A stretch of 64,000 nt of DNA from Nematostella vectensis (GCF_932526225.1 NC_064039.1:9938139-10002138); one strand, 5' to 3'. Positions 48,461 to 61,200 are shown, numbered from the stretch's first letter. Notes: generated by a model not told the origin, from the sequence alone. Numbers and translations are program-made.

Positions 48461-49531
48461 TTATACGTCTGTGATTTCGTCGATATTCCCCAGCTTATGA
48501 TTCCCGTTACGCCCATTTAATAGCGAGGTCTTCGCGCGCGGCGAAGGACTATTCACGCCCATGTGCGTGACGCTTTTCCTAGTGTCTCCATACCACGAGC
48601 TCGCACTCGAGCTCTCGGAATCCCTTCGGATTCTCCGACAGCGCCGAAACAGTCTCCGGAAAGCCCTTCGATAAGTTCGATTCAGACACGTGTAAATGAT
48701 CGGGTTCAAGCAGCTGTTGAAATAAGCTAGCCATTTGGCCAGGTTGAATAACTGCGGCGATACGCCCGCATCGTACCCTTGCCACGCATAGATGAGTACG
48801 ATTACGAAGAACGGTAACCAGCATGCCGCGAATACGCCCACCACGACGGCGATCGTCTTCGCCGCTTTGATGTCCGTGGCGTAGTTTTTACCTATCCGCC
48901 TCGCTTGGTACCTGGCGACAAGGTAAATCCTCGCATACATCATCACCATGAACGACAGTGGCAGGAAAAAGCTGAACGTGGCGTTTAAGTGAAGGTAGTT
49001 AGGGAAGGGCCAGTAGGGCGGAGCCTTAAGTTGTCGAAGTCCTGATATTGTCGCGGCGTACGCCCAAACAAAGGATATGATGACGAGGGCACGCCGCTTG
49101 GTTAGGATCTTGGGGTAGGTGAAGGGCGTGGTGATTGCGAGCTGACGGTCGAAGCTGACCGCCATCAGGTTCATAATAGATGCCGTCCCACATAAGATAT
49201 CCATACAGTCCCAATAATCCTTGAGCTTTCTACTGTACCTCCATTTGTTATCGGATATCTGGATGGTAAACCAGAAAGGCATGGCGATCAGCGCCACTAG
49301 GATGTCCGAGACGCTTAGAGAGATGATGAAGTAGTTGCAGATCGTTCGCAGGTCACGGAATGTGTAGAAGCTAGCGCAGACGATGAAGTTTCCGCCCAGC
49401 GTCAGCACGATCAGGAGAGCAACAAACGTGGCGGCGATAATGTTACTAGCGCCAATAATTATTTCCTCCTCCCCAGCGCCAACCGTGGAGTTAGCAGACG
49501 CGTTGAGAGCCGCTCCCACGGACGCATTCAT
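48461..49531 (-). CDS. Rhodopsin-family (class A) GPCR, amine-receptor-like
   Basis: 356 residues in one coding exon, ATG at 49531. Seven membrane segments are visible. N-linked sites (NAS, NST) lie in the N terminus. Motifs: N48 in TM1 (GGNFIV), D76 in TM2 (LSVSDILVA), D111 in TM3, which falls at position 3.32 (the amine-binding Asp) counting back from R129, DRQ at 128-130 in place of DRY, W156 in TM4, P191 in TM5, CWLP (237-240) in TM6, NPIIY (276-280) in TM7. The C tail is basic, then Ser-rich. The Cys expected at 3.25 (here K104) and any Cys between TM4 and TM5 are both absent. Just upstream, TTTTTTTTTCTACACAG precedes 49549, so a 5' UTR intron is likely. The ligand is unknown. Confidence 0.93.
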   Translation of the reverse strand: MNASVGAALNASANSTVGAGEEEIIIGASNIIAATFVALLIVLTLGGNFIVCASFYTFRDLRTICNYFIISLSVSDILVALIAMPFWFTIQISDNKWRYSRKLKDYWDCMDILCGTASIMNLMAVSFDRQLAITTPFTYPKILTKRRALVIISFVWAYAATISGLRQLKAPPYWPFPNYLHLNATFSFFLPLSFMVMMYARIYLVARYQARRIGKNYATDIKAAKTIAVVVGVFAACWLPFFVIVLIYAWQGYDAGVSPQLFNLAKWLAYFNSCLNPIIYTCLNRTYRRAFRRLFRRCRRIRRDSESSSASSWYGDTRKSVTHMGVNSPSPRAKTSLLNGRNGNHKLGNIDEITDV

Positions 49532-49549
49532 GGTGATACAGCCTAATTC

Positions 49550-51363
49550 CTGTGTAGAAAAAAAAATAAAACAAGAAGGTTAGGATGGGTGTGGAGTGTG
49601 CGCATGTATTTTTGTAATGAGAGGGAAATATAGGTGATGGAGAATACGCAGTTAGAGCTAAATCACAAGCATGTATTTCCGTTGTAAAGGGAAATCCGTA
49701 CGGACAGACAACATCCTGGGATTAGATGCTAAGATATAATTCTTGAATGGCTATCATGCAAAAGTATTTATCTAATAATCATACAGACGCATATTAATTC
49801 AGGCTTTGTCCTGTGGGCAAAACTCTTTGGGTTAGAATTTTGGACTTGAGCGTGTACAAGGATTGCTGTGAAACTAGAGTGATAAGCTCAAATGCCATCC
49901 TCATGGCGCGTCAGGACCATACACCTTTGATCTAGTGCTAATTTGATTGCTAGCCAAGTCAGAAGACCTCTCCTCTCCACAATTTGTCTTACGTGACTCG
50001 ACCCATTATTATTTTTCGCGGAGGTAGCTTCAGGAAAACACCTCACTGTATGCCCATCAAATATTGATATGTGTAAAAATATATCTTCTAAGAAATCCAA
50101 CCTTTCTCACAGCTTACCCCTTTAATTCTGAGCAGGCCTGGCCAAATAATAGCTTCTTTTTTCTCCAATTGGGAATTTCCCTCAAGGCGAGTATAAATAG
50201 TTGCCTTTAGAATATTATCGGCGGGTCTCGTGGGAATAACTACATTTTTTTTGCAAAAAACAACAAAATTATTCACGGAACTTACAAAGGTGAAATTAAG
50301 GTGTATGCGGCGCTGTGGTGGCAAATCTTATCTATATAATTATCCACATCCACATCATAATTATCCACAGATTCTCGTTAAGTTCACCGCACATTTATCC
50401 AGCTCAAGGTGTGCAAATATTTACCTTTACCAAGTCTTTAGAATTCGATTTGATACTTTATCTTATAGGTCAAGCCAATTAAACTCGTATTACCCATTGC
50501 CCACCGGCTTAAGACCTTAACACATGTGACGGCTCATAGCACTCCGCTCTGAGTACTTCTCCCGTAAACTTTCTGTTCATGATTTCAGGCCTGTTTTCAA
50601 GATGTTATCTACTTCTCTTAACCCACCTTCAAGCGATAGGGAATAACACATGGGACGACCCAGAAAACTCTGCGCCTTCTTTAAATAACCGGTTTTTTAT
50701 CCTGGTCTTATGTTGTGACTGATTTCACTAAGTTTTCTTATCTCGTGATGGAGTAATGTTATTCCTTATTCAGCTAATGCATCAGAATATTTTGTTTTCA
50801 GACATAGAGCTGGGGCTCGAGTGAAATGCCATTAGAGTTAGTCAAGGAAATGTGCAAAAGTGAGTTAATAATTAGAGGAGTGACAATACTTGAAAGATAC
50901 AATACAGATTTCAACATAATGCAATCTTCATTTCTGTTTGTTCTGTAGCCCCAAGCTTTATCCCGCAAATGGTTACTTAAGTGGTCCAAAAGCTAAAGAA
51001 CCTAGTACTTCAAATCTTCCAAACTTTATCTTTAATGTTTTTATCCATCAACATCCCGGTAGTGGATATTTCCTATCCTTCTATCGTGTGTACCTAGGAG
51101 ATAGACGAACTCGAAAGAATCAATTGTTCGTAATGGGGATTAACAAAAAGCCCTTGAAAAAGTCGTTCAGCCAGAACAAATGACTAAGGACTTGGAGATG
51201 CTGCTAGGATGTATCACCAGTGAGTTATACCGCATAATTCTGAGCTTTTCTCGACTATTCCCTGTTATATCTTCTATTTACCATTAATTTGCCTCCATCA
51301 CAGTTACTGTTTATTATAAATAGTAGGAATTGACATCAACCTTATCATACTTTGTAGGAGACT
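49550..51363. other. 5' flank of the GPCR; probable 5' UTR intron and promoter
   Basis: A polypyrimidine tract and AG on the minus strand at 49550-49566 suggest that a non-coding first exon lies somewhere upstream. No coding exon is recognised. Confidence 0.4.
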
Positions 51364-52612
51364 ATTGTAAGCCCAGTGCAGGTAAACTAAGATATTGTAA
51401 GCCCAATGCAGGTAAACTAAGATATTGTAAGCCCAATGCAGGCAAACTAAGATATTGTAAGCCCAATGCAGGTAAACTAAGATATTGTAAGCCTAATGCA
51501 GGTAAACTAAGATATCATAAGCCTAATGCAGGTAAACTAAGATATTGTAAGCCCAATGCAGGTAAACTAAGATATTGTAAGCCCAATGCAGTCAAACTAA
51601 GATATTGTAAGCCCAATGCAGTCAAACTAAGATATTGTAAGCCCAATGCAGATAAACTAAGATATTGAAGCCCAATGCAGGTAAACTAAGATATTGTAAG
51701 TCCAATGCAGTCAAACTAAGATATTGTAAGCCCAATGCAGGTAAACCAAGATATTGAAGCCCAATGCAGGTAAACTAAGATATCGTAAGCCTAATGCAGG
51801 TAAACTAAGATATTGTAAGCCCAATGCAGGTAAACTAAGATATTGTAAGCCCAATGCAGGTAAACTAAGATATTGTAAGCCCAGGGAAGGTAAACTAAGA
51901 TATTGTAAGCCTAGTGCAGGTAAACTAAGATATTGTAAGCCCAGTGCAGATAAACTAAGATATTGAAGCCCAATGCAGGTAAACTAAGATATCGTAAGCC
52001 TAATGCAGGTAAACTAAGATATTGTAAGCCTAATGCAGGTAAACTAAGATATCGTAAGCCTAATGCAGGTAAACTAAGATATTGTAAGCCCAATGCAGGC
52101 AAACTAAGATATTGTAAGCCCAGTGCAGGCAAACTAAGATTTCGTAAGCCTAATGCAGGTAAACTAAGATATTGTAAGCCCAATGCAGGCAAACTAAGAT
52201 ATTGTAAGCCCAATGCAGGCAAACTAAGATATTGTAAGCCCAATGCAGTCAAACTAAGATATTGTAAGCCCAATGCAGGTAAACTAAGATATTGTAAGCC
52301 CAGTGCAGGTAAACTAAGATATTGTAAGCCTAATGCAGGTAAAATAAGATATTGTAAGCCCAATGCAGGTAAAATAAGATATTGTAAGCCCAGTGCAGGT
52401 AAACTAAGATATTGTAAGCCCAGTGCAGGCAAACTAAGATATTGTAAGCCTAATGCAGGTAAACTAAGATATTGTAAGCCTAATGCAGGTAAACTAAGAT
52501 ATTGTAAGCCCAGTGCAGGTAAACTAAGATATTGTAAGCCTAATGCAGGTAAACTAAGATTTCGAAGGCTTAGTGCAGATAAACTTAGCTATTGTAAGCC
52601 CAGTGAAGATAG
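51364..52612 (+). repeat. 30-bp tandem array, about 41 units
   Basis: The unit is GTAAGCCCAATGCAGGTAAA plus CTAAGATATT. Variants change CCCAATG to CCTAATG or CCCAGTG and GGTAAA to GGCAAA or GTCAAA. Three units lack one base (GATATTGAAGCCC, near 51666, 51754 and 51964). Because 30 is a multiple of 3, the array is open in long stretches on both strands: KPNAGKLRYC on plus and LPALGLQYLS on minus. No start codon, signal peptide or flanking exon supports translation. The segment after 51754 is echoed after 51964, a higher-order duplication of about 210 bp. Confidence 0.97.
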
Positions 52613-53040
52613 GCTTTTGACTAGGTCTTGGCACGGTCTTTTCGCACTCCATTAAACTTACTGCTGTCACAAATACTGTGACTTTCGGATAAAACGGCTT
52701 ACGTAGCATTCCGTAGGAGATTTTATACAGAGAGACGGAAATGCATTTTGATGTATTGATGAAATAAATAACAAATGGATACTTGTTTTAGCTATGCTCC
52801 ACATAATCAAAACAGTTTTCAGTCGACATTCTTGGCGGCGTCTTTTTCCTCGGGGGACCCCCGGAAAAAGGATATCATTTTTGTTGAGTGCAACAGATTT
52901 ACCACACTCTACATTTTGACCATTTCCTTTGGACTCCAAAGAGTTCAAGAGTTCATTTGAACTCCAAAGAAATACGAGAGGGATGGATTTAGTATACAGA
53001 GAATTAAGAAGATGGCTGCTAGCTTTCCCCTGTTCCAAGT

Positions 53041-53125
53041 TACCCTGGGTACCAGAGGCTCGAGCTTCGTTCACTCCAAAAACACGAGCCGCGAAGCGAA
53101 GCTCGAGACTCTGGTACCCAGGGTA
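53041..53125. mobile_element. 85-bp MITE with 9-bp target-site duplication
   Basis: Inverted ends TACCCTGGGTACCAGAGGCT and the complement at the right (ctGGTACCCAGGGTA), with CTCGAGCTTCG arms inside. It is flanked exactly by GTTCCAAGT at 53032-53040 and 53126-53134. The same family occurs at 33745-33855. Confidence 0.92.
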
Positions 53126-53493
53126 GTTCCAAGTAGATGTGACAGTGAATCTGACTGATTTCCCATGACGATCCTGGAACTCTACACTAGGGCCCTACTT
53201 TTCACGCTTATATGTTTATGGTAACGCATTACCTCCATTATCGAGATAGAAATATTTTAAAATGCACAGTTTTCTTTTAGTCTCATTCGTCAGTTGCAAA
53301 AGGGGGGCTGAGTTTGAGAGCCAGAATCTCGAACAGCTTCCGCATTTGGCGACGAGGGACTTTATGTCGCCACTGGGCTGCGTACCCTACCCCCCTCACC
53401 CTGGGAAAGGCGCCATTTTGCGAATCGTGTTTTAACAATCCAGATGCACATCAAAGATACCCTCCCCTCTCTGCCCTCCGCGTTACATTTGAC

Positions 53494-53800
53494 ATGGAAG
53501 CATCTTTCCATGAATAGCTTAAATGCATTGCTTTTGGACTCGCTCATGGAAGCATCTTTCCACGAATAGCTTAAATGCATAGCTTTTGGACTCGCTCATG
53601 GAAGCATCTTTCCATGAATGTCTTAAATGCATTGCTTTTGGACTCGCTCATGGAAGCATCTTTCCACGAATAGCTTAAATGCATTGCTTTTGGACTCGCT
53701 CATGGAAGCATCTTTCCACGAATGGCTTTATTGCATTGCTTTTGGACTTGCTCATGGAAGCTTCTTCCCACGAATAGCTCTATTGCATTGCTTTTGGTCT
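53494..53800 (+). repeat. 52-bp minisatellite, about six units
   Basis: The unit is ATGGAAGCATCTTTCCACGA, ATAGCTTAAATGCATTGCTT, TTGGACTCGCTC (52 bp). The last units are more diverged (TTCTTCCCACGAATAGCTCT). Open frames across it are a by-product of the repeat. Confidence 0.92.
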
Positions 53801-56800
53801 TGCATATAAGAGGCTGGTAACTTGGGAGACAAACAAACTGCAGAATAACCTGCAGCCGCCCCTCTATGGGTTACCTGTTGTATCGGCGGTTATGTGAGCA
53901 TATACTTTTGTCGGCACTTTAGCCGTCTCCACGGGAAATAGCAAGATCTTACCTTCTCAGATGTCACAGCGGTTCACCTTTGGATCCGAGAGCAGTGACG
54001 GGTCGACCCTGAGATAACGAATAACACAATTAATAACGTCCTTTTGGAAATGCAACGAGTTCCCAGTGTGTGTCCTTGTGTCATGTATCGTGCCACAAGA
54101 TACCTTAAACCGCGCGCACATCCTATGAATCACCACAAACTTACAATTTTCATTATACTTAAAATGCTTTTTACGATCTCAAGCGTTGACAGCGGGTGCT
54201 GTAAGTACTCTTCAATGGTTCGCTCTGATTTTAGCTCTTAATCACTGCCAACGTAGCTTCCGAAGTGGTGTGTCAGTAATAGTTGAAATTCCCAGTAAAA
54301 CGCTTTACCGAGTAGTGCATTTACCGAGCGTGTTTGTCCTAACGCATCAGAAACATCGCCTTACTATAACAGTGTTTGTTTAGGATCCACTTCTCGGCCT
54401 TTCAAGTGACACTGAGCTATTAAGGCCTCTCCAAACCGCAAGATTCAAAAGAGGAAGAGTTAAATACAGAAACACGCTTGCAGATATTATATGCAGCCCT
54501 TAAGTGTATTGATATCGGCCGCATTAGCGTGCTATCGGATAACTTTGCGATAATATAGAATTATTTTGCGCAGACCGTGGTAGTTTCCTTAAAATTATTA
54601 TCAGTTGTTTTCAAGTGATTTGCTTAAAACAATCAAAGCGATCGCCAATTCTTTAACCTCACTGCTTAGCTGTGTTATTGGACGTTATCAAATGCAATTT
54701 ATTTCTTCTTCTAAATATCATTTTCATAATATACACAGTAAGCGTTTAAACGACCTTACCTGTTTTTTTTAATCTAAAACCAAGATTTCGTTAATCGCAA
54801 ATAAGAATATTCCATTTACAACTTTTCTTCCGGTGTTTCCATGCTGCACCGATGATGAATATTTCTATGAACTTGGTTATTGTTTTTTTTTTTCATAAAA
54901 TCCCCTAAGTGCAGGTTTTTAAATGTCGCAGAATTAGTTATTTACAGCCCAACTCACTTTTATTCTCGCGTTTTTTGTTTCCTTTTTTTTTTTCAATTTG
55001 CACTCACCTCTTTTTTTCCTCGCCATTAGAACTTATAACTCGATATTTAGATTTTTTCTGTAGAAACTGGTTTTCGCTTTGCTTGTACTATTCGAATATG
55101 CTTCACAGGAGCTTCCAACAAACTATGTACGGGACACCTTCACAAAAACTTGTAACGGATGGTCCAATAAAATGATCCTGAGGCTTAACCGATGCCAACC
55201 CCGGTCTATTTACTTACTGTGGGTTAAAATGGTTCGGTCGGATTACGATTACATAAATGTAAAGATCTAATCATATGGTCGCTAAAAGGCTAATAGTATC
55301 CCGCCTAACTTTCGTGCCTTGCGTATTTCGCTCAGAAATTTCACGGAAAATCTGAGTTTACATTCAAAAATATAATCTTGATTTATTATTTATATTATAC
55401 AAATCTTCTCTTTTCCATTTGAGCGTCTAAAAACGGAGTAATGTGTTGAGGTGAAAGTTCGATTCTTACTTTGTCTCTTACTATGTTAAGTTTAACTTTG
55501 TTGTTCTAGAGAAGTTAGGGCTTCAAGATTACTGCTGTGATAGTTGTTGGTTAAAGACGCAGGGCCTTTTTATCCTAAATCATACAATCAATTATTAATA
55601 ATCATTATATTGAATGTACCTCTAAAGAAATCGATTCCGCAGCATTCATTTAATCCCTTCTTCCTACAAGCACCGTCAATGCTTGCATTCGTGACCACCG
55701 CGTTCACTTGTTTCTATTATCGATGTTTGTATCTCGCATGAATTATTCTCGTTAGGTTGTGCGATCTGTTGTGTTTCGCCGTTTGAATCCGGTTCTACTT
55801 CTCAGCTTGCCTTCCTTGCCAAGGCACATAAAAGCAACCATCCGTTTCGCGTTACTTCTGATTTAACATCTCTTTAATTGCCAAGCCCGTGCTAATAGAA
55901 CAACTGCGACTGGAATTCCCAGAGAACCCATAGGATTTTTTATCGAATCACCGCGACATAACATCAGCCAACAAACCACAAACGCCCTGTGTATCGCGCG
56001 CCAAGGTAACAGCCAAATAAATTTTCCAACCCTTGAGAAATAATCTGTATTTAACCCCCCTATACTTACCTGTCGAGTCCCCACCACAGCATTAAAAAGC
56101 TTGTGATTTTTCATTAATAGCATTTTCTGTTTTAAATGAAAACATTCTCCTAATTGCTATAAAGGAGTTATTACAAGGCTATTGCATTCATTGTCTGCGC
56201 GCATAGTTTCCCTCTTTCGGCGTCCTCTGTACCGTTTTAGCTCAAACGACTCATTTGTAGATGTTAGTACGACAATGTTAAATTGACCCGTTTTCCTGAC
56301 TAGTAGCGGCATATTTGGCGCCTCTGCCAATATGTTATGTTGGACGGGCTTTTTGTAGTTTCTCATCCTTCAGATCTCCGCTGAACCCCCGCTGGTTCAA
56401 TTTCTTTGCTTATTTTGATAGCCCTTCATGATCAATAAGATCTGACATTACCCCCGGGCTAATGTTTGGGCTTTGTATTTGTAATTTTCCCGAAACCTGA
56501 ATGAAGCACTTAAAGAGTTAGACATCACTACGGGCTGCATGTTGCTAAACTAAAAAGCAAAGAAACCTTTTACACAAATATTTGTTTTTATTTATTTTAT
56601 TATAGTAAATCACTGATGCGGTTTAAATGTGGTTAGTAATACCTTTTTTGCTCGTGATTAGGTAAGATGAGAGAAAAAAAAAGCCCTGAAGGGAAACTTA
56701 ATATGGTAATGCTACCCAACGTACGAAGATTCCTTGTCTACAAAAACTGTAAAAATGCAAGCAATCTATCGTATGTTAAAGAAAACCTAGAATTCTTGGC

Positions 56801-57635
56801 ATCCTTTTCCTACATAATGCCCAATTTTTTTGGAGGTACTCTTTGTTTCGGGATGATGAAAATAAGGTGTGTCTAGACGACTTCCTTGGTATTCCTGTCA
56901 TGCGGGTGTTTTTTTTTTCTTGCAATCAATTTCAAAATCATTCATTAAAGTTGTACAAGTATATGGTTTTGCCCAAAGGGGTCGGAACCAATTCAGTTCT
57001 GAATTTATGTAGTATTCGCGACCAATCTTTAAAGTTCTGTGGTTGCGGATTTCATTTTTAATTCAGCGAAATTCCAGTTTGAATTTTATCGAGTTTATGT
57101 ATCGGTATTTTCAAGTTGCCTCATTGTAATTGCTTTTTATGGTATATTGAAGTACGTAAAAGTGGGTATTAACCAGGACGTTTTTATTTTATCCAACTGT
57201 CTCTTTGCAGCCCTACTTAGCTTTTAACGACAGCTATTTTAGCAAAGCTTATCTCTTTAGTGCTTTCGTGTTCGTGTGGAAGCAACTAGAGGAGACCCTT
57301 AGGCAATAGAAGGGCAAGCCATAAATTAAACATAAAGCTATAAGTGATCAGACTTCGGTCCCAGTATCCCGATTCAGGAATGGAGCAGTCCTGGTCCGTA
57401 TTTTGTGGCTTCTTGGCATTATTCTACGAAGTCATATGGCCAGGGACTCAAGGAAATCATTACACGCTATTATTGCTAATCGCCGATCAATTATAGATCT
57501 GGCATAATCACCAAATACCAAAACAAGTACAGTATTGTCCCTTAGAAATATAACTACGCTCGACTCCGAAGAGATTACAAGCTTATACTGCTAGTCAGCT
57601 GAGGAGAGTGGTTGTTGCTGAAAATTAAGCCTTAA
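53801..57635. other. Long region without recognisable genes
   Basis: AT-rich. Only short open frames without domains were seen. A 13-nt match to the 5' end of U2 snRNA (CTTCTCGGCCTTT at 54390-54402) is not extended by further similarity. Confidence 0.45.
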
Positions 57636-57649
57636 ATGATTTGTTTAGG

Positions 57650-58230
57650 ACCATCGGGGCGGGCATGCCGTAGGGAGGGCGGAGTGTGGCTGACACGTCG
57701 TGGGGAGGGCGGGGTTTGGGTGGCGGTTCGTGGGCAGGGCGTGGTGAGGAGCGCATGCCGTGGGGAGGGCGGGGTGTGGCTGGCGGGTCTCGGGGATGGC
57801 GGGGTGTGGCTGGCGGTTCTTAGGGGAGGGCGGGGTGTGGCTGGCGGGTCTCGGGGAGGGCGGGGTGTGGCTGGCGGGTCTCGGGGAGGGCGGGGTGTGG
57901 CTGGCGGTTCTTAGGGGAGGGCGGGGTGTGGCTGGCGGGTCTCGGGGAAGGCGGGGTGTGGCTGGCGGTTCTTAGGGGAGGGCGGGGTGTGGCTGGCGGT
58001 TCTAAGGGGAGGGCGGGGTGTGGCTGGCGGGTCTCGGGGAGGGCGGGGTGTGGCTGGCGGTTCTTAGGGGAGGGCGGGGTGTGGCTGGCGGTTCTTAGGG
58101 GAGGGCGGGGTGTGGCTGTTGGGTCTCGGGGAGGGCGGGGTGTGGCTGGCGGTTTTTAGGGGAGGGGGGGGTGTGGCTGGCGGGTCTCGGGGAGGGCGGG
58201 GTTTGGCTGGTGGGTCGTGCGTAGGGCGGG
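57650..58230 (+). repeat. G-rich 30/31-bp minisatellite, about 19 units
   Basis: Two unit types alternate irregularly: GTGTGGCTGGCGGGTCTCGG + GGAGGGCGGG (30 bp) and GTGTGGCTGGCGGTTCTTAG + GGGAGGGCGGG (31 bp). Every unit has several G runs. The mixed length shifts the frame, so the open frames are not proteins. Confidence 0.95.
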
Positions 58231-61200
58231 TAAGCGAAATCGCCCTTTACCTTGGATCTATTAAAAAAGTGAATGGTTCATCGATTAACGTTCACAAATT
58301 GTTCTATAGTAATTCCAACCCTAACGAAGGTTACACTACGACACAGCTTGTGTACGGTATCCGTGCAAGATGAGATCTGATGCTCTTTTTCTTACGTGTA
58401 GCGGTTTCAGTCCTGGCTAAATGCAAGTTTTCACACCAGAACAATTTTGCGTCTTTTCAAAGGCATATTTGCTGAAAAGAACATCTCCAAGGATAAAAAT
58501 CATTATTTATAGAATAATACCATATTATTACGGTCATAAAAAAAGAAACCTCTATGTGTCGATATCTGTATGACGATGGCAATTTACCATAATGATATGG
58601 CAAAGGTTTCACTGTAATCGGACAATTTAAATTAGAAAAAAAAACATCTCCATTTAGCGATGAAATTTTTCTCTCCCTTGCGAGTAGCTGGATCGGGGTT
58701 CTATTGTTATGAACACCTATTGTCCATGTGTGTTAGTAAAGCCAAAAAGCAATAATAATAAATAAGAGGAATGCGATCCTTGGGAAATGAGGTAGCGAGG
58801 CAGCTGTCCTACAGAAAACAGGCACTACACAATTTACGTTCAAATGAATTCCCCACCAATCGGGATAAGTTCCTTCTTCCTGTTATTAAAATACGGACAT
58901 CAATTTGCATAGCATTTCCTAGCGTAGTTGTTAATAGCTCATGGCACTTAAATCCTAACTTGCCCCTTTACTAAGATCGAAGTGATCTCTAAGAAATTAA
59001 AGTCTGACAAACTTGCCGATCGAATTTACGCGTGCTTGAGCAAACGGTGCGTTTGTTTTGGGAATGCTGTATTGGCTGGTCTAGATGGAAATCCAATTTT
59101 TTATCCTTTCAACGTCTGATTACTTTTTCTATTTGATCAGGCGCTAGAGGTCATTGTCAATAGCAGGGACTGCCCAGGGACCCAGAATTAGCTACCCAGG
59201 AATACAAGCACCGACAAAAAAAAAACAAGCAAAATAAAAGAATCAATTCATTTTCTTCTTTAGTTTACTGGTTTACCCTTAATGTGGACTTATTTATCAT
59301 CTCGATTTTTCCTCCATCAAGCCGAGCTTTGCAAACAGCCACACAATTGGCACCTTTATTCTTCAGACATCATAAAATATATTATTTGCAGAGGTTAAAA
59401 CTAAGCCAATATAAAATGCGGTTACCTTCAAATAGAACTTCCTCTGGTTTATTTATTTTTATAAATGGAGTTGTTTTTGGCTTGTTTCGAATTTCTGGTA
59501 GTGTGCCTCTATAGCTTAGTGTGAGGCATCTGTTGAAACCCCTATTCTAAAGTATTTTGCACCAAAGTGCAAGTTAGCGTTGTGCCATATTTTACGCTAC
59601 ATCGGGAAGAGCGCAAATAATCAAATGGGAGTCCTACGGTCCGATAATAAACCACAGATGTTTTCATGGGGTTTAAGGTCTGCACTAGGTTATATTTTCT
59701 AATTTTGTTTTAAATTCGTGCGGAGCGCTTACCTGTCTTTTGGCGTTCCGTATGAAATTCCTGTTGTTATGCTGACTGTGGTTATTTATGCGTACGCACA
59801 GATGTTTTATTCTGTAAACAATCAAATAAAACCGTCAGCGGTTAGCTTCCGTATGTTCTGTTACGCTTGCTCGCTTCTTTTAAGCGACAACCTGCATTGC
59901 GCCCAACTGCATAAAAATTTAGCTTTTACCATTCTTGATAGAAGAAGGGAATAGCGCCAACAGCCGCGAGCTTCGAATGTCTGCTCCAAATTTCTCGACG
60001 CGATAATTGGATAATGAAAATTAACGCCAGGGCTTCTGTTTTTGGCCCTCATTGTTATTTCGAAGCAAAAATTCAATTGGTTTGTGCGTCCTGTGTTATT
60101 AACAAGCCAAAGACTTGCTCTTTTGTTGCCAATCGTTTAACAGATCTTTCTCGCATAATTTGCCTCGATAAGATAGACTTTCGCTTGTTATATGAGCAAT
60201 GTGGCTTGTCCACGTATAAAAGTAAGTCGCAACAACCGTTTGTTAACGATGCAGAAGGGCAACGAAGCTATCTTTGTTCCAATTTACATAAAAATTGGAA
60301 GCACTTCAATCATACATTTAGCTCAAACCACAAAGTAACAAGAGTTACCGCACTTTTTTTAGTTAACTGCCGCATTTTCCCCGCATCCTCAAAAAGACCA
60401 TCACGCTTTACAGAAATACCTCAATTTCACTCAAATGTCTTTTCCTTATCTCATCACCGCTATTCTATACTTAAAACATTATCGGTCCCTACGTTCATAG
60501 TTTCCGCTCATAAGTAGCTTGCGTTTTTTTCTGTTTCTTGCTCTTTTCATTAAAATACCTTTTGGAATTACCCTCTGATCAAGACCACTGTTTGATATTC
60601 TGTTAGCCTGCGTAGCTGCGTTTATGACTGGGAAAAGGAGAGGGAAGGAGCGCGGAAAAAAGGGTTTCAACAGTCCCTGTAGCCCGAGTGCCACTACACA
60701 GGTTATCCGGCTTGTATTGCCTCCGAAAACAGGCGATATATTGTATAGCAGTATTATGATATCAGCGTTAGGTTCAGATAACAGCTCCTTCACTTTAACT
60801 CTTTATTCGTTGATATGTTGTTAGAATGTTTTTTTTTTTTTTCACAATAAAGCTATAGTCTCCAATGCTTTTTTCTGTGTCGAGCTTATCGTACCATTTG
60901 CCTTTGTGGCTTGACTGAACCATTTTTAAAGTATGATCTTTAGATTTTTATGCTTGTGTCTCAATATAGAAATGGTAATTTGAGCAAGATTGGTATTAAT
61001 ATTCGCTATTCACTATAGTCGAAGTAACACCGGTTACCAATCCGATCTTCCCTTCCTGCTTCTGTTTAGCCTGAAACTCTGGATGAAATGTGAAGGGATC
61101 GTTGAGATGAAGAACCATATTATTATCTATAGTTCCTTTCTACTATATTACCTCTACAAATCGAGCCCAATCACGGTGGTAGAACTTTAGCTATCGCCTC

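Noticed and set aside
51911-52655. Repetitive proteins of 173 (-) and 230 (+) codons
   Set aside because: Produced by the 30-bp period of the array. Single-base losses in other units break the frame, and there is no start, leader or flanking exon.
54390-54402. Match to the start of U2 snRNA (CTTCTCGGCCTTT)
   Set aside because: Only about 13 nt match; the following GATCAAG-type sequence and Sm site of U2 are not present.
57636-58373. Gly/Trp-rich open frames (GVWLAGLGEGG)
   Set aside because: By-products of the G-rich 30/31-bp minisatellite with frame shifts between units.
60014-60517. 167-codon plus-strand frame
   Set aside because: No domain, mixed composition, no splice or promoter context. 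Compatible with chance in the absence of other evidence.
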